NCBI GenBank assembly: GCA_026706225.1
Contig: JAPOZE010000107.1
Location: 1 to 5,221 of the forward strand
Reading direction: 5' to 3'
Length of the DNA stretch: 5,221 nt
Source of the DNA: Acidobacteriota bacterium
GTDB taxonomy: Bacteria > Acidobacteriota > Terriglobia > Versatilivoradales > Versatilivoraceae
In this document: positions 1 through 4,587 of the stretch, in pieces
Layout: the number at the start of each line of letters is the position of its first letter
Position numbering within the stretch: the first letter of the stretch is position 1
Program-made: the position numbers and the translations under genes
Notes under the pieces: generated by a model
The model's input: the letters and a program-made list of their open reading frames with translations, nothing else
Databases searched by the model: none
What the model was told of the DNA's origin: nothing

Positions 1-258
1 CAGGTCTCCTCCGGGAGTGACTTCGACCAGCACGTGGTCGCTGGCCTCGGAGGCGTAGGGGGGCTCTTCGGGCAGGTAGAGCACCAGGTCAGGCCGGGTC
101 CGCTTCCAGTCGGAGGTGTAACAGACCGGTTCGCCGGAACCGGAGCCACCCGCAGCCGAGGATCCCGCCGGACCTCCCGACTCATTCCTGCAGGCCGCCA
201 CCGTGGCCGTCAACCCGGAGGCAACGGTAAGGCTCTGCAGCAGTTGTCTTCGATTCAT
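1..258 (-). CDS. Tat/lipoprotein-signal exported protein, N-terminal part only
   Basis: The window holds the first 86 codons of this gene; it continues past the left edge. The protein begins MNRRQLLQ, a twin-arginine motif, followed by a hydrophobic stretch and VAAC (residues 20-23), which fits a lipobox. It is therefore probably exported by Tat and lipid-anchored at Cys23. A Gly/Ser-rich linker (about 27-43) follows, then the start of a folded domain (VCYTSDWKRTRPDL, then SDHVLVEVTPGGDL near the edge). The start is supported by GAAGG at 266-270, seven bases upstream of ATG. The SDHVLVEVTPGGDL segment recalls the opening of BNR-repeat/exo-alpha-sialidase-like proteins of Acidobacteriota, but this is a guess from memory on a short segment. 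It lies downstream of the cupin on the same strand, separated by the repeat block at 271-434. That it is a real exported protein is fairly sure; its function is not established. Confidence 0.8.
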   Translation of the reverse strand, partial: MNRRQLLQSLTVASGLTATVAACRNESGGPAGSSAAGGSGSGEPVCYTSDWKRTRPDLVLYLPEEPPYASEASDHVLVEVTPGGDL

Positions 259-270
259 GGGGAAACCTTC

Positions 271-434
271 GGTTTAGTGGTCAGTGGATAGTGGTTAGTT
301 ACTTGATCGACCGGTTAAGCATCTTTTTGATCTCGGCGCAGTCCGTCACAGAGTGCAATCAAGTCATTGGGCGCTCGCCCGTTCTGAAACGCTTCACTAA
401 TCACTATCCACTATCCACTGACCACTATTAAACC
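271..434. repeat. Repeat-bounded intergenic element with inverted heptad arms
   Basis: Two arms in inverted orientation bound this block. The left arm (271-300) reads GGTTT and then heptads AGTGGTC, AGTGGAT, AGTGGTT, AGTT. The right arm (392-434), read on the minus strand, is GGTTTAAT and then AGTGGTC, AGTGGAT, AGTGGAT, AGTGATT, AGTGAAG. A 19-base core, AGTGGTCAGTGGATAGTGG, is perfectly shared (276-294 and 408-426). A further inverted pair, ACTTGAT (301-307) and ATCAAGT (358-364), lies inside. The block is about 48% GC by hand count, well below the flanking genes. It fills nearly the whole gap: the left arm abuts the ribosome binding site of the gene at 1-258, and the right arm contains the cupin's stop codon. 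The structure suggests a small non-autonomous mobile element or its scar, or an RNA/DNA hairpin. No transposase is present and no target-site duplication is evident. Confidence 0.75.
299..349 (-). pseudogene. Possible C-terminal remnant of a four-helix-bundle (23S rRNA IVS-type) protein gene
   Basis: On the minus strand, 16 codons followed by TAA (299-301) read VTDCAEIKKMLNRSIK. Family knowledge: the four-helix-bundle or 'S23/intervening-sequence' proteins commonly end in a helix of the type EIKRMLNSLIKKL, and this peptide matches that pattern closely. The frame is closed by TGA at 359-361, so no intact gene exists here, only a fragment. It sits between the inverted heptad arms at 271-434. 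The stop codon overlaps the last base or two of the left arm, as expected if the arms were the ends of a unit that once carried the whole gene. The match rests on about 12 residues, so chance resemblance cannot be excluded. Confidence 0.35.
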
Positions 435-775
435 GGATCCCGGGCCACGTCCACGTCGGGATAGAAATAGGCGATCACCATGGGCTCCCGGCTCTCGTTG
501 CGAAAGCAGTGGGGCACCAGCGGCGGCACGATGGTGGCGTCATACTTTCCGAGCGCAAAGGTCTTGCCGTCGATCTCGGCGGTTGCCCGTCCCTCCAGGA
601 TGATGACGGTCTCCTCGCAGGGGTGGGTATGCAGGAAAACCGCCGAGCCGGGAGAGAAGGTGGCGACTCCCGCGGTCATGTGCCTGGCCCCTTTCCCGCT
701 GTTGACCAGCCTCAAGGCCTCCAGGCCGGGGTCGCTGCGATCGATGGGCTCTTCCCTGGAGTAGACGATTCTCAT
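428..775 (-). CDS. Small single-domain cupin protein (Cupin_2 type)
   Basis: This 115-residue protein is a single cupin beta-barrel, the usual size for stand-alone Cupin_2 proteins. Cupin motif 1 is at about 43-62 (GSAVFLHTHPCEETVIILEG), giving likely metal ligands His49, His51 and Glu55. Motif 2 is at about 76-93, with PHCFRN supplying the fourth ligand His89. No signal peptide is visible, so it should be cytoplasmic. Such proteins may be metal-dependent isomerases, dioxygenases or sugar-binding sensors, and sequence alone does not decide. Its ATG overlaps the stop of the upstream gene by four bases (ATGA, 772-775), implying translational coupling. Its stop codon (428-430) lies inside the right arm of the inverted repeat at 271-434, so the last residues (after about DVARD) may have been altered by arrival of that element. 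The family is nearly certain; the role and substrate are unknown. Confidence 0.9.
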   Translation of the reverse strand: MRIVYSREEPIDRSDPGLEALRLVNSGKGARHMTAGVATFSPGSAVFLHTHPCEETVIILEGRATAEIDGKTFALGKYDATIVPPLVPHCFRNESREPMVIAYFYPDVDVARDPV

Positions 776-1257
776 GCCGGACCCTGCCCGAGCAGTTCCT
801 GCCAGCTCACTTCACTGATGGATTGCGATTTGATGTCGCCCAGCTTTGCCAGGTCCTCCAGCAACTGCTCGGCGTTGGCGCGCTCGAAGCAGCCGACCTT
901 CCACTTCTCGACGCCCCCCTGCTGGATTTCCATGCCGATGCGAAAACCGTGGTTATTGGCGACCACCTCCGAGCAATATCCCTCCCCCGGACTGGCCGAG
1001 GTCAGGATGCGAACGAAGACCTTGTCTCCCGACCGTTCCAGCAGGCTGCACTCGGCGATACCGGAATCCTGTTCCAGGTGGTCCAGCACGGCCCGAAGCT
1101 CCTGCTCGCTGGGGTTGTCCAGGACCAGGATCTCCTCCGCCGAGGTGGGCCCCAGAATGAATCCGCCCGGGCAAATGAATCTCACGCTGGGAACCGCCCG
1201 GGACAACTGGTTCACCAAGCACCCGCGATGCACGACTCCGAACTCTACCTTGAACAT
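772..1257 (-). CDS. Orphan sensor-like protein resembling the N-terminal domain of HTH-10/Bat-type regulators
   Basis: This 161-residue protein starts at 1257, behind an excellent AGGAGG (1266-1271). An in-frame ATG at 1314 has no ribosome site and is rejected. No signal peptide or membrane helix is seen. The protein looks like two similar halves. Residues about 4-75 contain HRGCLVNQLSR, EEILVLDNPSEQELRAVLDHL, then IAECSLLER. Residues about 80-150 contain EGYCSEVVANNHG, KWKVGCFERANAEQLLEDL, then IKSQSISEV. From memory, this two-part pattern (Cys/Asn segment, strand, EL..LL helix, strand) recalls the sensory region preceding the C-terminal HTH_10 domain in archaeal Bat/COG3413-type regulators. 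Here the protein ends at the point where that HTH would begin. It may thus be a ligand-sensing or partner protein without DNA binding. It is coupled to the cupin by a 4-base overlap and lies 76 bases after the GH42-like gene. That it is a gene is firm; the family assignment is tentative. Confidence 0.85.
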   Translation of the reverse strand: MFKVEFGVVHRGCLVNQLSRAVPSVRFICPGGFILGPTSAEEILVLDNPSEQELRAVLDHLEQDSGIAECSLLERSGDKVFVRILTSASPGEGYCSEVVANNHGFRIGMEIQQGGVEKWKVGCFERANAEQLLEDLAKLGDIKSQSISEVSWQELLGQGPA

Positions 1258-1265
1258 GAATGAAT

Positions 1266-1271
1266 CCTCCT
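1266..1271 (-). promoter_or_regulatory. Shine-Dalgarno AGGAGG deciding the start at 1257
   Basis: On the minus strand AGGAGG lies eight bases before ATG 1257. It is the strongest ribosome binding site in the window and rules out the longer start at 1314, which is preceded by GGTGGTCTTGTC. No convincing promoter was seen in the 76 bases between this gene and the GH42-like gene, so read-through transcription is likely. Confidence 0.85.
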
Positions 1272-1327
1272 GATGGACGACTTTCAAGAGCGACAGGGCC
1301 ACCCGGCCGCTCATGACAAGACCACCG

Positions 1328-1365
1328 GCAGCTTCAAGCCCGGCAATGCACCGCCTTCAAGCTGC
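1328..1365 (-). other. Imperfect hairpin spanning the end of the GH42-like gene
   Basis: GCAGCTT (1328-1334) and AAGCTGC (1359-1365) are perfect inverted copies. Past one mismatch the stem can add AAG/CTT. The hairpin straddles the stop codon at 1334-1336. No U-run follows on the minus strand (it continues CGGTGGTCTTGTC), so it is not a typical intrinsic terminator. It could act as an mRNA 3'-end or processing structure that lowers expression of the two small downstream genes, or it may be chance. Confidence 0.3.
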
Positions 1366-3559
1366 GGGGCGGGATCTGAAGCGAGAAAGCGCCGTCGGTC
1401 ACACTCAGTGGGCTCTTTTGAATCAGGTCCTCGGCCCGGCCCGGCTTCTCCGCCAGGGCCACGCGCACCTGGGCTGCCGAGTTTTCCAGGTTGAGGACGA
1501 ACACCAGGCTGCCGCCGGCCGGCGACTCCCGGGCCAGGGCAATCACCTTGCTTCCCTGGGTCGACAGGGGCCGGCGCACCCCCGCAGCCTCCAGAAAGGG
1601 TTCCAGCAAGGCCATGGGGGCAACCCCGTCCAAGGCATGCCCGGCAGGCAGGTCGGTGAGAACGGCTTGGGGAAGCCCCCCGAAGGCGGCTCCGATGGGA
1701 ACCGTCAGCCAGGTGAAGCCCCCGTCGGCGGTCTGCACCCCCACCACCTCCTTTCCGAAGCGGGCGACGGCACGGGTGCTGCCCTGAGGCTCCAGGCTGG
1801 CGTAGTTGCAGGCCTGCTTGACGGTGAATTCCCCGAAATCGGTGTGAATCCGGTCCCGCCCTTCGCGCAGGTCCAAGGCGTCGATGCGGGAGTGGTCCAG
1901 CACCTGGACCCCCACCAGTTCCGTCAGCCCTTCGGGAGGATTGTAGCTGAACCTTCCGGTGGGCGCGTTGGTGCCCAGAATCCCGTCGGCAAACAGGTGG
2001 ATCTCGGGGTGGTCCCGCCGAACCCGACGGATCTTGTCGATCGTCGACTCGGTCAGCAACATCAGGCTGGGCAGAAACACCAGCTTGTAGCCGGACCAGT
2101 CCATCCGGGTGGTCACCAGGTCCACCGGAATGTTGTTCTCCCACAGGCTTCGGTGAATGCCGCGGATGAAGCGCAACTGCTGCCCCTTGGCGTTCTCCAT
2201 CTCCATGATGATGGCGTTGTCGCTGTCGTAGGCTATGGCTATCTCGGCCCGCGGGATCTTCAGCGGCAGGTGAGACTCGATGGATCGAATGGACCCGATG
2301 GCGTTTTCGATGGCCTTGAGCTGCGGCAGGGGCTTGCCGCTCATGGTCACAAGATTGAGACCCGGCGCCTCGTGGGTTCCGTATTCGGGGCGGTACTGCC
2401 AGAAGATGGCTCCCTTGGCGCCATAGATCAGGCCCATCCACAGACACATGGCCAGGTCCTCGGGCAGTGTCTGCTTCCGATAGGTCATCCCGCCATGGTA
2501 GAACCCCGAATAGATCTCCGTATACCACCACTGGTGGTTCTTTCCCACCGCCCGGGACCACTGGCTGGCATAGGCGATATTGCTGTACTGATAGGGGTCC
2601 TCGCTGGCAAACAGGTTGGTGCTGTGGGAGGCAAAGCCCCAACTGTCGCACTCCTGGGCGCATCTCTCGTCCAGCGGATTGTTGTAGCGGAAACCGTGGC
2701 TGTGAAGCTCATGCTCGGGATCCAGGCTGCGCACGATCTCCACCTGCCATTTCAGGATCTGGGCCACGTTCTCATAGAGGAACTGCCGGAACAGCAGCAT
2801 GGCCATCAGCAGGTTCTTGGACTGCGGAGCCGCCACGTCCTCCCAGGTCCGGTATCGCATCCCCAGGCGCTCGCTCAACTGCTCCAGGGTGAAGCGCTGC
2901 TTCAGCCACTGCTGGTACTTGGCTCGGGTGTGGACGCAGTAGCAACTCCAACCGGGCCGGTTCACGTCGCTGCCCATCCCTTGAAGCCCGGGACCGTCCC
3001 AGACCACCCACATGCCCATGGCCGGCGAATCCTTGTAGCGGTTGACCACCGCCCGCAGCACCTCTTCCGCGTAGACTTTCCACATGGGATGGTCGAAACA
3101 GTGTCGATTGCCTCCCTGCACGCCGGCGGAGTTGGCAAAGGGCTCGGCCACTTCCCCGGTGTGGTAGACCACCCGCATGTCCGGGTGCTTGCGCATCATC
3201 CAGTCGGGACAGGCCATGTGGGTCGACAGCGTGAAGTCGAAAATGACCTTCAATCCGTGCTTGGCCGCCAGCTCGAAAAAGCGGTCGAAGTCGCCCAGTT
3301 CGATCTTGCCCGGCTCCGGAGCCATCCAGTTCCAGGAGGTAAAGCTTCTGACCGAGTCGAAGCCGGCTTTCTTGATGGTGGCGAAGTCCTCGTCCCACAT
3401 CTCCATGGGCGGCATGGGGGCGCGGTAATACTCCACCCCCACGTGGTAGCTGGAGGCCTTGCCCGGTTTCACGGGGGCGACGGCTGCCGGCGAGGCCCAG
3501 GCCAGCCCGCCGGAGGCGGTCACGGCTCCGGAGACCTCCAGGAACTTTCGACGGTTCAC
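1334..3559 (-). CDS. Exported GH42-type (beta-galactosidase family) protein with atypical active site
   Basis: The 741-residue length is close to usual for GH42. It starts at GTG 3559, behind GGGAGG (3566-3571); a TTG at 3586 would give nine more residues but has no ribosome site. It begins with a Tat signal (NRRKFLEV, then a hydrophobic run to about ASPAAVA, residue 28). The catalytic barrel spans about 36-425. HVGVEYYRAPMPPMEMWDEDFATIKKAGF is its recognisable opening (position about 39-67), followed by the SCYCVHTRAKYQQWLKQRF segment near 205-223. A GH42M-like alpha/beta domain (about 437-640) and a small C-terminal beta region follow. Known family feature: the acid/base Glu sits in a W-x-x-x-N-E motif after strand 4. 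Here the equivalent is WVVWDG (184-189), so Asn-Glu is Asp-Gly. A nucleophile candidate remains: Glu348 in WWYTEIYSG. It may be a retaining enzyme with another proton donor, a different activity, or a non-catalytic binder. It is the first gene of the minus-strand cluster. The family call is good; substrate is unknown. Confidence 0.9.
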   Translation of the reverse strand: MNRRKFLEVSGAVTASGGLAWASPAAVAPVKPGKASSYHVGVEYYRAPMPPMEMWDEDFATIKKAGFDSVRSFTSWNWMAPEPGKIELGDFDRFFELAAKHGLKVIFDFTLSTHMACPDWMMRKHPDMRVVYHTGEVAEPFANSAGVQGGNRHCFDHPMWKVYAEEVLRAVVNRYKDSPAMGMWVVWDGPGLQGMGSDVNRPGWSCYCVHTRAKYQQWLKQRFTLEQLSERLGMRYRTWEDVAAPQSKNLLMAMLLFRQFLYENVAQILKWQVEIVRSLDPEHELHSHGFRYNNPLDERCAQECDSWGFASHSTNLFASEDPYQYSNIAYASQWSRAVGKNHQWWYTEIYSGFYHGGMTYRKQTLPEDLAMCLWMGLIYGAKGAIFWQYRPEYGTHEAPGLNLVTMSGKPLPQLKAIENAIGSIRSIESHLPLKIPRAEIAIAYDSDNAIIMEMENAKGQQLRFIRGIHRSLWENNIPVDLVTTRMDWSGYKLVFLPSLMLLTESTIDKIRRVRRDHPEIHLFADGILGTNAPTGRFSYNPPEGLTELVGVQVLDHSRIDALDLREGRDRIHTDFGEFTVKQACNYASLEPQGSTRAVARFGKEVVGVQTADGGFTWLTVPIGAAFGGLPQAVLTDLPAGHALDGVAPMALLEPFLEAAGVRRPLSTQGSKVIALARESPAGGSLVFVLNLENSAAQVRVALAEKPGRAEDLIQKSPLSVTDGAFSLQIPPRSLKAVHCRA

Positions 3560-3565
3560 GGGGAA

Positions 3566-3571
3566 CCTCCC
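3566..3571 (-). promoter_or_regulatory. Shine-Dalgarno GGGAGG supporting GTG start at 3559
   Basis: GGGAGG lies six bases upstream of GTG 3559 on the minus strand. From this start the twin-arginine motif falls at residues 3-4, as in typical Tat signals. The predicted transcription start (about 3592) would leave only about six bases before the alternative TTG at 3586, which further argues for GTG 3559. Confidence 0.75.
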
Positions 3572-3598
3572 GACACTCTGAATCAATCAAGGGCACCC

Positions 3599-3627
3599 AT
3601 GCTATGGGCACCGTTCAGGAATGTCAA
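3599..3627 (-). promoter_or_regulatory. Sigma70-like promoter for the GH42-like gene cluster
   Basis: On the minus strand a perfect TTGACA (-35, 3622-3627) is followed after exactly 17 bases by TAGCAT (-10, 3599-3604, four of six matches to TATAAT). This predicts transcription start near 3592 and a leader of about 33 bases before GTG 3559. Two short palindromes touch it: CCCAT-GCT-ATGGG (3596-3608) covers the -10 and ATGCC-TG-GGCAT (3627-3638) abuts the -35. Either could be a repressor or activator site, but they are not copies of each other. Confidence 0.6.
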
Positions 3628-3740
3628 TGCCTGGGCATGGCGGCCCCGTCCGGCCATTTTGGGGCTGCTCCCCGGGGGGTTTTGGTTGTAGAATGAGCAG
3701 GTTCAGTTAAACCGATCTCACCCTGTTTCCCGGAGCGTTC

Positions 3741-4490
3741 ATGAAAATGTGCCAAAGACTCTCTTTTCTCCTTCTCGGTCTCGCCCTGGTCCTTCTCCCC
3801 ACCGCGGCATTCGATCCGCTCTCCGCTTCCTCCAATGGCTGGCGGACGCTGGTCGACGGCCGGAGCCTGGAGGGCTGGCAGGCCCAGGACCCCTCCAAGC
3901 CCCACGAGTGGCACACGGCCCAGGCGGTTCACCTGGCCGGGAAGGAAAACCGCTTCTTCATGGCCGAGCCCGGCAAGGGGATCTTCGTCAACGGCAAGAC
4001 CGGCAGAACCCAGAACCTGGTCACGCTGGAAAAATTCGGCGACATGGAAGTTCATGTCGAGTTCAACGTGTCCTACAAGTCCAACTCGGGAGTCTTCCTG
4101 ATGGGACTCTACGAAGTGCAGGTGCAGGACGACTACGGCAGGCCGGACATCCACTTCTCCATGGGGGGAGGCTTCTACGCGCGAAAAATCAACGACGAGT
4201 GGATCGGAGGCACGCCTCCCCGCATGAACGCCTGCAAGCCCCCCGGGGAGTGGCAGGCCTTCGACATCAAGTTCCGGGCGCCCCGCTTCGATGCCGACGG
4301 GAAGAAGATCGAAAACGCCCGGTTCCTGGAAGTCCGGTACAACGGGCACGTTGTCCACGAAAACGTCGAGATGGAAGGCCCCAACAGCGCCCACATGCCC
4401 ATCCCGGAGGCCCCCAAGGGTCCCTTGATGCTGCAGGGCGACCATGGCCCTGTGGCCTACCGCAACGTGCGCATCCGTCCCCTGCAGTGA
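3741..4490 (+). CDS. Secreted DUF1080 / 3-keto-disaccharide hydrolase family protein
   Basis: This 249-residue protein carries a Sec signal peptide (MKMCQRL then a hydrophobic core, about 8-20; cleavage probably near residues 22-30) and one DUF1080 jelly-roll domain filling the rest. Recognisable DUF1080 landmarks are LVDGRSLEGWQ (37-47, compare the usual LFNGKDLDGW), VEFNVSYKSNSGVFLMGLYEVQVQDDYG (106-133), GEWQAFDIKFRAPRF (169-183) and LQGDHGPVAYRNVRIRPL (231-248). The Pfam family is named for hydrolysis of 3-keto sugars, and distant relatives are glucanase-like folds; activity of this member is untested. Start ATG 3741 follows CGGAG (3731-3735) by five bases; ATG 3747 would be less well placed. 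It diverges from the GH42-like gene. A TAGAAT at 3689-3694 could be a -10 element, but no good -35 precedes it. No intrinsic terminator is visible after it, so it may be co-transcribed with the cytochrome gene 97 bases downstream. Confidence 0.9.
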   Translation: MKMCQRLSFLLLGLALVLLPTAAFDPLSASSNGWRTLVDGRSLEGWQAQDPSKPHEWHTAQAVHLAGKENRFFMAEPGKGIFVNGKTGRTQNLVTLEKFGDMEVHVEFNVSYKSNSGVFLMGLYEVQVQDDYGRPDIHFSMGGGFYARKINDEWIGGTPPRMNACKPPGEWQAFDIKFRAPRFDADGKKIENARFLEVRYNGHVVHENVEMEGPNSAHMPIPEAPKGPLMLQGDHGPVAYRNVRIRPLQ

Positions 4491-4533
4491 CCGTCCGCTC
4501 GCCGGGAGGATACTGCATACAACTGACCGCTTT

Positions 4534-4580
4534 TTCCGCTCGGAACGGGAGCGAACCGGCCGAGTCCCGGAAGCGGAAGG
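4534..4580 (+). promoter_or_regulatory. Ribosome site GGAAGG within a possible hairpin before the cytochrome gene
   Basis: GGAAGG (4575-4580) lies seven bases before GTG 4588 and is the best ribosome site for the cytochrome gene. It overlaps AGCGGAA (4572-4578), which pairs perfectly with TTCCGCT (4534-4540); wobble pairs could extend the stem over the two final G residues. An mRNA hairpin might therefore hide the ribosome site. A further short pair, CTCGG (4539-4543) and CCGAG (4560-4564), competes with it. This is suggestive only. Confidence 0.3.
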
Positions 4581-4587
4581 TCAGGTC

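Noticed and set aside
369..380. GGGCG-CT-CGCCC as a terminator for the cupin transcript.
   Set aside because: The loop is too small for the full stem and no U-run follows on the minus strand.
315..404. A 29-residue minus-strand reading frame inside the repeat block (contains AFQNGRAPNDLIALCDG).
   Set aside because: Composition looks protein-like, but it would start inside the heptad array, has no ribosome site and matches nothing I know. It is probably incidental, or another frame of decayed coding DNA.
276..426. Repeats at 276-300 and 392-426 as a CRISPR array.
   Set aside because: The units are 7 bases, contiguous and inverted between the two arms, without unique spacers.
509..1273. A 254-codon plus-strand open frame across the cupin and sensor-like genes.
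   Set aside because: The opposite frame has full cupin motifs and strong ribosome sites; this one has no recognisable domain and crosses two genes.
1258..1314. N-terminal extension of the 161-aa protein to ATG 1314.
   Set aside because: There is no ribosome site before 1314, while ATG 1257 has AGGAGG at ideal spacing.
3661..3684. GGGG-CTGCT-CCCC followed by GGGGGGTTTT as an intrinsic terminator.
   Set aside because: It lies between two divergent genes, so no gene ends there, and the stem is only four base pairs with a poor T-run.
1313..3691. A 792-codon open frame on the plus strand across the GH42-like gene.
   Set aside because: It is the antisense shadow of a clear GH42-family coding frame. 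The translation is low-complexity, rich in His, Gly, Pro and Gln, with no family resemblance, and long antisense frames are common in GC-rich DNA.
3624..4445. A 273-codon minus-strand open frame opposite the DUF1080 gene.
   Set aside because: It is antisense to a gene with all the DUF1080 landmarks, and its composition is shadow-like (Val, Gly, Leu, His).
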